A DNA stretch of 46,393 nt, taken from CAYQAJ01 sp964415245 (GTDB lineage: Bacteria; Planctomycetota; Planctomycetia; Pirellulales; Pirellulaceae). Location: contig CAYQAJ010000007.1 of the NCBI GenBank assembly GCA_964415245.1, forward strand, positions 1 through 46,393, given 5' to 3'. Every line of letters begins with the position of its first letter. Within the stretch, counting starts at the first letter, position 1. The notes under the pieces were generated by a model. That model was not told the origin of the DNA, searched no databases, and saw only the letters and a program-made list of their open reading frames with translations. Of this stretch, positions 37,001-44,127 are shown piece by piece. Made by a program: the position numbers and the translations under genes.

Positions 37001-37475
37001 GCACCGCGCAGCTCGCCGAGCCCGTTTACTTTCGCCACGCGTTCGACGTGCCGGCCGACAGACGGGCCGCCAGTACGTTCAAATTGTCGCTGGCGTCGAA
37101 GGGCTCGTCGGTCGAAGTTTGGGTCAATGGCCGCACCATCACCTTCGAGCAGGACGCCAAACAGAAGAAGAAGGGGGAGTACGAGGCCGTGCTGCCGCTC
37201 GATATGGTCAACAGCGGCGGAAATCTCGTGGCCGTGTGCGTGCACCCGCCGGTCGAGGAGAACGAACTGGTGCTGTCGCTGCGGCTCGACATGTTCCCCA
37301 ACCTGGTCGAGGCTCCGCCCGGTGTGGAAGCGGCGGAGCTCAAAGCCGTGACGCAGCGGGCCGTGGTGTGCGACCTGTGCAGCACGTTGGCCGATAAGGA
37401 ACCCGCCTGCGTGGCCCAATGTCCGCACAACGCGGCATTCCGCGTGGATGCGCGGTTCGAGTTCCCCACGCGCTA
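34051..37475 (+). CDS. FHA / cNMP / four-cluster ferredoxin fusion protein (3' end in gap)
   Basis: At least 1141 residues, starting at GTG 34051 with GGGGAG upstream. Order: an FHA phosphothreonine-binding domain (RLGRAPVNGW, then ISREHADLEL; residues about 20-105); a Pro/Ala linker; 450 residues of Ala/Lys/Glu-rich coiled coil with repeated ALKAQLAAQAEAK-type units; a cNMP module (YLSRGEIFGEMGVLLHSPRTAT, Glu and Arg kept); then DMSO-reductase-type 4Fe-4S motifs CTRCGDCVRAC (Cys 838 onward), CRNCLNPSCMIGCP and CVGCGLCARQCP. A beta-sandwich-like insert of about 170 residues (including WVNGRTITF) precedes the last set CDLCSTLADKEPACVAQCP. No signal peptide or helix: cytosolic. A 100-N gap interrupts the coiled coil in frame, and the stop lies in the second gap. 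Likely an electron-wiring subunit under signal control. Confidence 0.88.
35340..35439. other. Assembly gap, 100 N
   Basis: Lies within the repetitive coiled-coil coding region of the FHA/ferredoxin gene; the frame is conserved across it. Confidence 0.95.
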
Positions 37476-37575
37476 NNNNNNNNNNNNNNNNNNNNNNNNN
37501 NNNNNNNNNNNNNNNNNNNNNNNNNNNNNNNNNNNNNNNNNNNNNNNNNNNNNNNNNNNNNNNNNNNNNNNNNNN
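37476..37575. other. Assembly gap, 100 N
   Basis: Hides the 3' end of the FHA/ferredoxin gene and the region just before the Gfo/Idh-like gene start. Confidence 0.95.
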
Positions 37576-37576
37576 C

Positions 37577-38950
37577 ATGAGACTCGCGCTGTTGGGGATC
37601 GACGACGATGTGGCGGCGCTGCTCGGTGCCGCGGACGAAGGCGACTGGGAGCTGACCGTCGCGTATACGGCCCTCGGCCTGCCCGATCGCGTGGGACACC
37701 GCTTTCCCGCGGTTCGCCACGCCGACGATTGGCCCACGCTCTTGGCCGGCGACGTGGCCGACGCCGTAATCGTCGCCGGCGGACCGCCGAATCCCGAGCG
37801 GGACGAGCAGCTCCGCCGACTCGTGCAAGCCGCCACTGCCACGCTCGTGATGCACCCGGCGTGCGAGTCGATTGTCGGCTACGAGCTCGACATGATCCGC
37901 CGCGACACGAATTGCCCGATCGCGGCGTGGTTTCCCGGCGGCTTGCACCCGGCGCTTCACCAGTTGGCCCAATGGGCCCAGGCAGAGAACTCCCCTTTGG
38001 GGCGCGTCGAGCAACTGGCACTGGCTCGGTCGATTGCTTATCGCGACCGAACGGCCGTGCGCGGGCAGCTCGTTCGCGACATCAGCCTGATGCGCCGCAT
38101 CCTGGGCGATTTCGATCAGGTGAGCGCCATGGGCTCCTCGTATGTGCCGGCGGCGCCCGATCCCGCCGCTCCCTCCGCGCGAAAGAAGTCGATCGCCCCC
38201 GAGGAAGTAACGGCACTGAGCGTGAGCCTCTCGGGATCAGGCGGCGCATTGGCCCGGTGGTCGCTTGAACCCGCGGAGCAAACGCCCGGCGGCACACTCA
38301 CGCTCGTCGGGAGTTCGGGCCGGGCCGTGCTGCACATGCCGCCCGACGTACGCGAGTGGACGCTCGAACTGTCGGGGGCCGAGTCGCGACGCGTTACCTA
38401 TTCCGATTGGGACGATGCCCGGTCGCCGCTCGACATGCTCGCCCGCACAATAGCCGGCGGCGAGCCGACTCCCACGTGGTACCAGTCCTGCCGCGACATC
38501 GAAACCGCCGAAGCGGTCGAGCGAAGCGTGCGCCGGGGCCGCACCATCGCCCTGCACCAGGAAGAGCACACCGAGGAGCGCACGTTCAAGGGAATCATGT
38601 CGGTGGGAGGATGCGGCCTGTTGCTCGTCGCGCTCGCGATTCTCGTGGTGGGCGGAATCTGGGAAGGGCTTCAGTTTCCCTTTCGACCCGCCCCAGCCCC
38701 TCAGAATCAGCAACGGCCGGGCGACGACGGCGCGGAGCAAGGCGCCGCGGGGCCCCAAGACGGTGGGCAGAACGCACCGGGTGGCGCGCCGAGACCCGCG
38801 CCGCGGGCACGCCTCATCTGGCGACTGTGGCCGGTTTACCCGCTGGCCGTTTTCTTGCTGCTCCAGCTCTTCTGGCTGGTTTTCAAACAGCGCGCCCCCA
38901 ACCGCGGCTCAGAGAGAGGCTCCGAAACGTCTTCCGCCGACGTCGCGTGA
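37577..38950 (+). CDS. Membrane-anchored Gfo/Idh/MocA-like protein
   Basis: A 457-residue protein with ATG one base after the gap, so its ribosome binding site is not visible. The N-terminal 125 residues look like a Rossmann domain of the Gfo/Idh/MocA type (LALLGIDDDVAALLGAA, AVIVAGGPPNPERDEQLRRLV, VMHPACESIVGYEL), but the GxGxxG dinucleotide loop is replaced by GIDDDV, so NAD(P) binding is doubtful. A second alpha/beta region follows to about residue 325. Two hydrophobic helices near the C-terminus (GCGLLLVALAILVVGGIW and VYPLAVFLLLQLFWLVF) flank a Gln/Pro/Gly-rich loop, anchoring it in the membrane. Third gene after the cNMP and ferredoxin genes, presumably the same operon and a membrane partner of the ferredoxin protein (inference). 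Confidence 0.72.
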   Translation: MRLALLGIDDDVAALLGAADEGDWELTVAYTALGLPDRVGHRFPAVRHADDWPTLLAGDVADAVIVAGGPPNPERDEQLRRLVQAATATLVMHPACESIVGYELDMIRRDTNCPIAAWFPGGLHPALHQLAQWAQAENSPLGRVEQLALARSIAYRDRTAVRGQLVRDISLMRRILGDFDQVSAMGSSYVPAAPDPAAPSARKKSIAPEEVTALSVSLSGSGGALARWSLEPAEQTPGGTLTLVGSSGRAVLHMPPDVREWTLELSGAESRRVTYSDWDDARSPLDMLARTIAGGEPTPTWYQSCRDIETAEAVERSVRRGRTIALHQEEHTEERTFKGIMSVGGCGLLLVALAILVVGGIWEGLQFPFRPAPAPQNQQRPGDDGAEQGAAGPQDGGQNAPGGAPRPAPRARLIWRLWPVYPLAVFLLLQLFWLVFKQRAPNRGSERGSETSSADVA

Positions 38951-39024
38951 AATACTCTCGCTCCGGCGCTCGACATGGCGATCGGCTCAATGCTCGGCGG
39001 CATAAACAGCCACGGCGCGGCAGA

Positions 39025-39039
39025 GTTTAACGGTTAAAC
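39025..39039. promoter_or_regulatory. Palindrome GTTTAAC-G-GTTAAAC
   Basis: A perfect 7-bp inverted repeat around one central base, AT-rich in a GC-rich context, 113 bases before the lipoprotein gene. The form fits a dimeric repressor site. No second copy was noticed nearby. Confidence 0.35.
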
Positions 39040-39151
39040 GCAAGATGCCGCTTGGGCTGTGACGATCATTTACTGATGCGGCTGAGTAGTCGAGTTTGCC
39101 CAGCCGTCACCGTTGCCGTGAAACGCAATCCCGATCGCCGCGAAACCCGCC

Positions 39152-39766
39152 ATGCACCGCTTTTCGAAAGCGTGCCTCGTTTTGTCGTTGCTTGCCGTGC
39201 TGGCGCAGGCAGGCTGCTGCGCCCACGTCATTGCTGGCAGAACGTGGCACGGCCCCTTGGCGGGTCGGCAAGGATGCTGCGAGCCGGCGGCATGGGACGA
39301 CGGATTCGCTCCATCGAACCGACGCTTGGTATCGGACGGCGCCGCGCCGGTCTTCCTGGCATCGGAGGGCGAAGCGGGCTGGCTATCACCCTTACTTCGG
39401 AAAGGACGGTCACTCGCTGGAGGCGGCCTGCTGACCGATACCTGCCTCGCATGCGGAGGGCCGTTTCATCGGGGCAAATGCCACAAGCCCTGGTTTCCCG
39501 GGGCATACGGCGATCTCGACCAGAAGCATGAGGGGCCGCTGCCGAATCCCACGTTTCGGCCCCCCTATCCACGCTTCTTCCCGGTTCCCACCGAGGACGT
39601 GTTTGCCCCACGGTCGGACTACAACAAGGCCCTGCCGCTGTGGGAGGACCGCAACATTGCGCCCCCTGTCTATTCTCAGGGCGGCCATGCGCCGGACCCG
39701 AGTCGCACGCCGAACTACGGTATTCCCACGGGCAGTTCCAGCGGCGCAAGCAAGCACTCCCGGTAA
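39152..39766 (+). CDS. Cysteine- and proline-rich lipoprotein, function unknown
   Basis: A 204-residue exported protein. The signal peptide (LVLSLLAVLAQAGC) ends in a lipobox-like LAQAGC, so it is probably lipid-anchored. The mature part has several Cys (AGCCAHV, GCCEP, and CLACGGPFHRGKCHKPW, which looks like a metal- or disulphide-bound knot) and then a Pro/Phe/Tyr-rich tail (PTFRPPYPRFFPVPTED). I do not recognise the family. It stands between the electron-transfer island and the HtrA protease and could belong with either. Confidence 0.62.
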   Translation: MHRFSKACLVLSLLAVLAQAGCCAHVIAGRTWHGPLAGRQGCCEPAAWDDGFAPSNRRLVSDGAAPVFLASEGEAGWLSPLLRKGRSLAGGGLLTDTCLACGGPFHRGKCHKPWFPGAYGDLDQKHEGPLPNPTFRPPYPRFFPVPTEDVFAPRSDYNKALPLWEDRNIAPPVYSQGGHAPDPSRTPNYGIPTGSSSGASKHSR

Positions 39767-39795
39767 GCGGGCTCCGCCGCCACGCGCTCGGCTTT

Positions 39796-39812
39796 GCGTC
39801 GCGGCTAACCGG
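39796..39812. repeat. Inverted copy of the CCGGTTAGCCGCGACGC repeat
   Basis: Seventeen bases that are the exact reverse complement of the core of the direct repeats at 32773-32817. They lie in the 280-base intergenic stretch before the HtrA gene, which holds no gene that I can support. Confidence 0.75.
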
Positions 39813-40048
39813 ATGACTCCCCCATCACGCCGCACCGGGCAATGCTGCGGTGCGAAGCATAGCGTTAATCTGGGCGAGATATGCGGTCTCCGTCGGGCAC
39901 GCTCACGGGCTTGGCGCGGCTGTACCGAAAAAGACTGCTGCCCCCTCCTTATTCCTACCAGCGGCGCGCGGCAAACGCGCCGACGCGCGCACGAGAGCGA
40001 GAGATCGTGCCCCGCGTTCGGCCGAATGCACTCACTGATGGGCCACGC

Positions 40049-41446
40049 ATGACGCAATACGCGCTCATTTGCTTCGTTGGATTGCGCTTGCGCAGCCGTA
40101 GCTGGCTTTGCTGGGCATGCATCGCAGCCTGGCTTGCCGCGTCCCCCGCATCGTTCGTCTCCCCCGGCCGCGCTTCGGAACTGCGTCACACGGCGATCGT
40201 CCGGGCGGTGGAAGGTGCTCGCGCGTCCGTCATCAACATCCACGGCCAGAAGACGGTTCGCCTGAGCGACGACGCGCAGGGCCCCGGCGCCGCCGACGCC
40301 TTTCGCCAAGTGAACGGAATGGGAACCGGCGTGGTCATCGACCCGCGCGGTTACGTAATCACCAACTACCACGTCGTCGAAGGCGTGGGAGAGATTCAGG
40401 TCGCCACCATCGACCAGAAGGTCGTCACCGCGCAACTCGTCGCACACGACGCCAAAACCGACCTGGCCATTATCAAAATCCCGACCGAGCACAAGCTCCC
40501 GGCCATTCGCATCGGCTCCTCGACCGACCTTATGCCCGGTGAGCCGGTGATCGCCGTGGGCAATGCGTACGGCTACGAGCACACGGTCACCCGCGGCATC
40601 ATCAGCGCCCTGCACCGCACGGTGCAGGTAAGCGACGAACAGAAATACCACGACCTGATTCAGACCGACGCCAGCATCAATCCCGGCAACTCGGGCGGAC
40701 CGCTGTTGAACATCGACGGCGAGATGATCGGCATCAATGTCGCCGTGCGCGTCGGTGCCCAGGGCATCGGCTTCGCCATTCCCGTCGATCAGGTGATGGA
40801 CGTGGCGGCGCGTCTGCTCAGCGCCGAGCGGCTCGACAACATCTCGCACGGCGTCGTCGAAATCACGAAATGGGACAACGAGACGCCGCACTGCGTGGTG
40901 CAGTCGGTTCGCACGAACAGTCCCGCGGAGAAAGGCGGCCTGCTGGCGGGCGACATCGTCGAATCGGTCGGCGAAAACCACATCGACCGCGCCCTCGACC
41001 TGGAGCGGGCCTTCTTGGGACGCAAGGTCGGCGAAGAGGTCGCCCTTGCGGTCCGCCGCGACGGCCAGCCGAAAACCATCAGCATCGTAATCGGACAGGG
41101 CGAGGCGCTCGTCGGCGCTCGTCCGATCGACGATCGCACCTGGGACGTGCTGGGCATGAAGCTCGACGTGCTTTCGGCCGACGTGTTGCAGCGCTATAAC
41201 ACGCGATACCGTGGCGGTCTGAAAGTGGTCGCAGTCCGCTCCGACAGCCCGGCCGCCGAACAGGGCATCCGCCGCGGCGACATTCTCGTCGGCATGCACA
41301 TTTGGGAAACCATCTCGCCCGACAACGTCGCCTACATCCTCAACCGCGAAGACTTCGCCGACTTGCAGCCGGTCAAATTCTACATCCTTCGCGGCAGCGA
41401 AACGCTGTACGGGCACATGAACGTATCGACGAGCAGCGGGCAGTAG
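40049..41446 (+). CDS. HtrA/Deg-type serine protease with PDZ domains
   Basis: A 465-residue envelope protease/chaperone for misfolded proteins. ATG 40049 is chosen because a signal segment (SWLCWACIAAWLAASPASF) follows; the longer frame upstream is basic and not protein-like. The trypsin-like domain has GMGTGVVIDPRGYVITNYHVV (His 108), DAKTDLAII (Asp 138) and NPGNSGGPL (Ser 215), a complete triad. Two PDZ domains follow: one at about 285-350 (SPAEKGGLLAGDIVESVG) and one at about 385-455 (SPAAEQGIRRGDILVGM). It appears to be transcribed alone. Confidence 0.93.
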   Translation: MTQYALICFVGLRLRSRSWLCWACIAAWLAASPASFVSPGRASELRHTAIVRAVEGARASVINIHGQKTVRLSDDAQGPGAADAFRQVNGMGTGVVIDPRGYVITNYHVVEGVGEIQVATIDQKVVTAQLVAHDAKTDLAIIKIPTEHKLPAIRIGSSTDLMPGEPVIAVGNAYGYEHTVTRGIISALHRTVQVSDEQKYHDLIQTDASINPGNSGGPLLNIDGEMIGINVAVRVGAQGIGFAIPVDQVMDVAARLLSAERLDNISHGVVEITKWDNETPHCVVQSVRTNSPAEKGGLLAGDIVESVGENHIDRALDLERAFLGRKVGEEVALAVRRDGQPKTISIVIGQGEALVGARPIDDRTWDVLGMKLDVLSADVLQRYNTRYRGGLKVVAVRSDSPAAEQGIRRGDILVGMHIWETISPDNVAYILNREDFADLQPVKFYILRGSETLYGHMNVSTSSGQ

Positions 41447-41591
41447 GGCGGCGCCTGTACCCGCGTCTCTGAGCGTTTTGTCGGCGCTCCTTCTTCACCC
41501 ACGCGGCCAAGCGCTTGGCGGCGTAGCGACAGCAGTCCATAATTCCTGTGTGCTGCGCAACTCCGATGCGTGCGGCTCTCCGTATGGTCAC

Positions 41592-41608
41592 GGTGGGCGA
41601 TTCCCACC
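41592..41608. repeat. GGTGGG-CGATT-CCCACC hairpin repeat
   Basis: A perfect 6-bp inverted repeat with a five-base loop, 16 bases upstream of the thiL start, in a segment (GGTGGGCGATTCCCACCC) of a type often scattered between planctomycetal genes. It could affect thiL translation, but that is only positional. Confidence 0.45.
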
Positions 41609-41623
41609 CTACGGCTCCATGCT

Positions 41624-42544
41624 ATGGAACTCGAGTTCATCCGTTGGCTTCGTGAACGGTTGCCCTCGCATCCGCTCTTGCGCGTGGGGCCGGGGGACGA
41701 TGCCGCCGTGCTCGACATCGGCGGCGGACTGGTGGTGACCACGGACATGGTGACCGACGGCGTCGATTTTCATCTTGGCCAGTGTGACCCGCGCCGAGCC
41801 GGGCGCAAGGCGCTGGCGGTGAATTTGAGCGATCTGGCTGCCATGGCCGCCAAACCGCTGGCCGTGGTCGTTGCGGTCGCGCTGCCCCGACGCGGCGCCG
41901 CGGAATTGGCGTGGTCGCTGGTCGAAGGGATGATTCCCCTGGCCCAAGAATTCGAGGTGGCTTTTGCCGGCGGAGATACCAACACCTGGGATGGCCCACT
42001 GGCGATCAGCGTGACCGCACTGGGCGAAGTAACCCCGCACGGCACGCTATTGCGATCCGGCGCCAAGCCGGGCGACTACGTGTTGGCCACGGGCAGCTTC
42101 GGCGGCAGCATCCTTGGCAAGCACTTCGGTTTTCAGCCGCGCGTGAAAGAGGCGCTTTACCTCAACGCCAACTACCGCATTCACGCCTGCATTGACGTGA
42201 GCGACGGCCTCGCCCGCGATCTGTCGCACGTGGCCCATGCCAGCCGATGCGGCGCGTTGCTCGACATGGGAAGGATCCACATTGCCGATGCCGCTCGCGA
42301 GCTGGCCGCCTCGCACGAGGGGCGAACCGCGCTCGACCACGCCCTGGGCGACGGCGAGGACTTTGAGTTGCTTCTGGCCATGCCGCCCGACGAAGCGGAC
42401 CGCGCCCTGGCCGATCAACCGCTCGACGTTTCCTTGACGCGCATTGGCGAGTTTATTGCCGAGGCCGGGCTTTGGCGGCGCACGGCGCGCGGCAAGCACG
42501 AGCCGCTCGAACCCACCGGATTCGAACACTCGAGCAACTCATGA
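41624..42544 (+). CDS. thiL: Thiamine-monophosphate kinase
   Basis: A 306-residue cytosolic enzyme that phosphorylates thiamine phosphate to thiamine diphosphate with ATP, the last step of cofactor synthesis. Motifs: VGPGDDAAVLD near the N-terminus, TTDMVTDGVDFHL, the metal-site region NLSDLAAMAAKP, AGGDT, CIDVSDGLARDLSH and GDGEDFELLLAMP. ATG 41624 (MELEFIRWLRERLP) is the family start; the upstream extension is repeat-derived. Its TGA overlaps the ATG of tsaE (ATGA), so the two are coupled. Confidence 0.94.
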   Translation: MELEFIRWLRERLPSHPLLRVGPGDDAAVLDIGGGLVVTTDMVTDGVDFHLGQCDPRRAGRKALAVNLSDLAAMAAKPLAVVVAVALPRRGAAELAWSLVEGMIPLAQEFEVAFAGGDTNTWDGPLAISVTALGEVTPHGTLLRSGAKPGDYVLATGSFGGSILGKHFGFQPRVKEALYLNANYRIHACIDVSDGLARDLSHVAHASRCGALLDMGRIHIADAARELAASHEGRTALDHALGDGEDFELLLAMPPDEADRALADQPLDVSLTRIGEFIAEAGLWRRTARGKHEPLEPTGFEHSSNS

Positions 42545-43032
42545 ATCGCCTTGCGTTCGACGCTCACAACGAAGCCGACACCGATCGCCTCGGCGCCGCG
42601 CTGGCCGACGAACTCCCCGATGGGACAACCGTGGCGCTCATCGGCACACTGGGGGCAGGCAAAACGCGCTTGGTTCGCGCGATCGCGGCAGCGGCCGGAG
42701 TCCCGCCGGACCAGGTCGTCAGCCCGACGTTCGTCCTCTGCCAGCAGTATCGCGGCCGCCGCGAGCTGGCGCATCTCGACGCATTTCGCCTCAATAACCC
42801 CGATGACCTGTTCGAACTGGGCTTCGACGAGCTGGTCGATTCGCCCGCCATCGTGCTGGTCGAGTGGGCCGACCGCGTGGCTGCGTGCCTGCCCGACGAC
42901 CGGCTGGAAGTGCGAATCGAGGTGACAGGCCCCACGTCCCGTCGCTTCGAGATTGTCGCCCTCGGCTGGGTGCTGTCGCCCGTCGTCGAACGGCTTGCCG
43001 AGCGGCTTACGCAGCCCATGGATCGAAGTTGA
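42541..43032 (+). CDS. tsaE: tRNA threonylcarbamoyladenosine biosynthesis ATPase
   Basis: A 163-residue P-loop protein that works with TsaB and TsaD to make t6A37 in tRNAs decoding ANN codons. Walker A is GTLGAGKTRLV (about residues 35-45), followed by VVSPTFVLCQQY, LAHLDAFRL and FDELVDSPAIVLVEWADR, the standard TsaE order. The start overlaps the thiL stop. Length is usual for the family. Confidence 0.94.
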   Translation: MNRLAFDAHNEADTDRLGAALADELPDGTTVALIGTLGAGKTRLVRAIAAAAGVPPDQVVSPTFVLCQQYRGRRELAHLDAFRLNNPDDLFELGFDELVDSPAIVLVEWADRVAACLPDDRLEVRIEVTGPTSRRFEIVALGWVLSPVVERLAERLTQPMDRS

Positions 43033-43134
43033 AATCGCAAGCCTCCCAGGCCAGCGTCGACCTGCCCGTGTAGCCGCTGGGGGCCAAAAAACCGACGGGT
43101 AACGTGGAAAAGCCCTGGAAAACCGCCCGACCGC

Positions 43135-43164
43135 TTGATCGACGTGCGGCCCGGATCGTATAAT
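43135..43164 (+). promoter_or_regulatory. Sigma-70-type promoter
   Basis: TTGATC (43135-43140), an 18-base spacer and a perfect TATAAT (43159-43164), about 60 bases before the ATG of the thioredoxin-like gene with the internal TGA. Confidence 0.6.
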
Positions 43165-43224
43165 CCGCCGTTGATCCGTGCTTCGTTCTAGCTAGGAGGC
43201 GACTCTTCTTTGGAGGACCCCTGC

Positions 43225-43779
43225 ATGAGACGCATCCTTATCCCTGTCGCGCTGGTGGCGGCGGCCGCACTCGGCTGCTCCGCCTCGGCCGACGAATTCA
43301 AGTCCGGCCTGCAGGTCGGCGATTCGGCGGGCGCCTTCAACGTGAAGGACGTGACCGGCCCCGCCAAGGGCACCTCGCTCTGTTATCGTTGACGGTACGG
43401 CTCCCGTCCGGTGGTGAGCATTTTCACCCGCTCGCTGACGGACGACTTGGCCGGTCTGGTCAAGAAGATCGACGAAACCGTGGCAGCCAACGATGACAAG
43501 CAGATGGCCGCTTTCCTGGTGCTGCTGACCGACGATGCAACCGCAGCCGAGGCCCAGCTCAAGGAACTGGCCGAAAAGCACGAGATCACCAACGTTCCGT
43601 TAACCTATTACGAAGACACGAAGGGGCCGAGCCACTACAAGATCGCCGAAGACGCCGATGTCACGGTGATGATGTGGGTCAGCACCTCGGTGAAAGTGAA
43701 CCATGCATTTGCCGCGGGCGAGCTCGACAAGGAGAAGGCCGCCGCTGTCGTTTCCGACACGGCCAAAATCCTTGAGTAG
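43225..43779 (+). CDS. Secreted thioredoxin-like protein with in-frame TGA: candidate selenoprotein
   Basis: ATG 43225 with GGAGG eight bases upstream. Read through one TGA (43390-43392, codon 56) the gene encodes 184 residues, exactly the length of its neighbour at 44128. The two align without gaps from end to end; where the neighbour has C53-Y-R-C56, this one has C53-Y-R-TGA. Downstream sequence stays fully conserved (RYGSRPVVSIFTR, FLVLLTDD, ITNVPLT, WVSTSVKVNHAFA, DTAKILE). TGA read as selenocysteine would give a CxxU redox motif. The signal peptide (IPVALVAAAALGCSASA) exports it. NVPLT resembles the cis-Pro loop of the thioredoxin fold. It has its own promoter and a strong terminator. 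Alternatives: a nonsense mutation, a base error (TGC to TGA), or separate use of a GTG at 43411. No Sec machinery is visible in the window. Confidence 0.72.
43390..43428 (+). promoter_or_regulatory. Candidate bacterial SECIS region
   Basis: After the TGA, GGTGA (43413-43417) pairs with TCACC (43424-43428) around the loop GCATTT. The loop begins with G and starts 25 bases after the TGA, within the range generally described for bacterial SECIS hairpins; an unpaired T (43412) sits below the stem. A second possible hairpin (CGG-T-ACGG with CCGT-CCG, 43393-43410) directly follows the TGA. The Cys paralogue keeps a shorter GTGA/TCAC stem at the same place, so part of the structure may only reflect protein conservation. 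Confidence 0.4.
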
Positions 43780-43823
43780 GCCCGCATTTTCCCCCTGCGC
43801 TACTAGCAAGCCGGATCAACAGC

Positions 43824-43861
43824 AAAGACTTGCCCGACACCGTTCGGGCAAGTCTTTTTTT
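43824..43861 (+). terminator. Intrinsic terminator
   Basis: AGACTTGCCCGA pairs perfectly with TCGGGCAAGTCT around CACCGT and is followed by seven T. It lies 45 bases after the stop of the TGA-containing gene. Confidence 0.93.
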
Positions 43862-44127
43862 GTTGGCGCGTCGTGCGGCCGTCGCCGGTGCAGGTTTGCT
43901 GGGAACTGTGACCCAGGAGACAGACGCACAGCCACCGCGCGGCACTACAATGGAATCGCCTGGGGGATTAATCGTTAGGAGTCAAGACCGGGGCGGCTTG
44001 GCCGCCAACGGGTAAAGTGGGGGATGGGTTCGGCGTGGGCTTTCCACTACGCGATGCGTATTGCGCAGTGGGGGGCTGACATTGCCGCGAATCGCGGTGT
44101 TTTCCTTTTTCTCAAGGAGTGGATTCG

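Noticed and set aside
34630..37842. 1070-residue minus-strand frame
   Set aside because: Antisense to the FHA/ferredoxin gene and spans two gaps; no recognisable motif.
42515..42545. tRNA-like ATTCGAA motif
   Set aside because: It lies in the end of thiL, with no acceptor stem or anticodon arm around it.
43411..43779. Independent gene starting at GTG 43411 after the TGA
   Set aside because: No ribosome binding site, no signal peptide, and it would begin in the middle of a domain conserved with the paralogue; less likely than readthrough or mutation.
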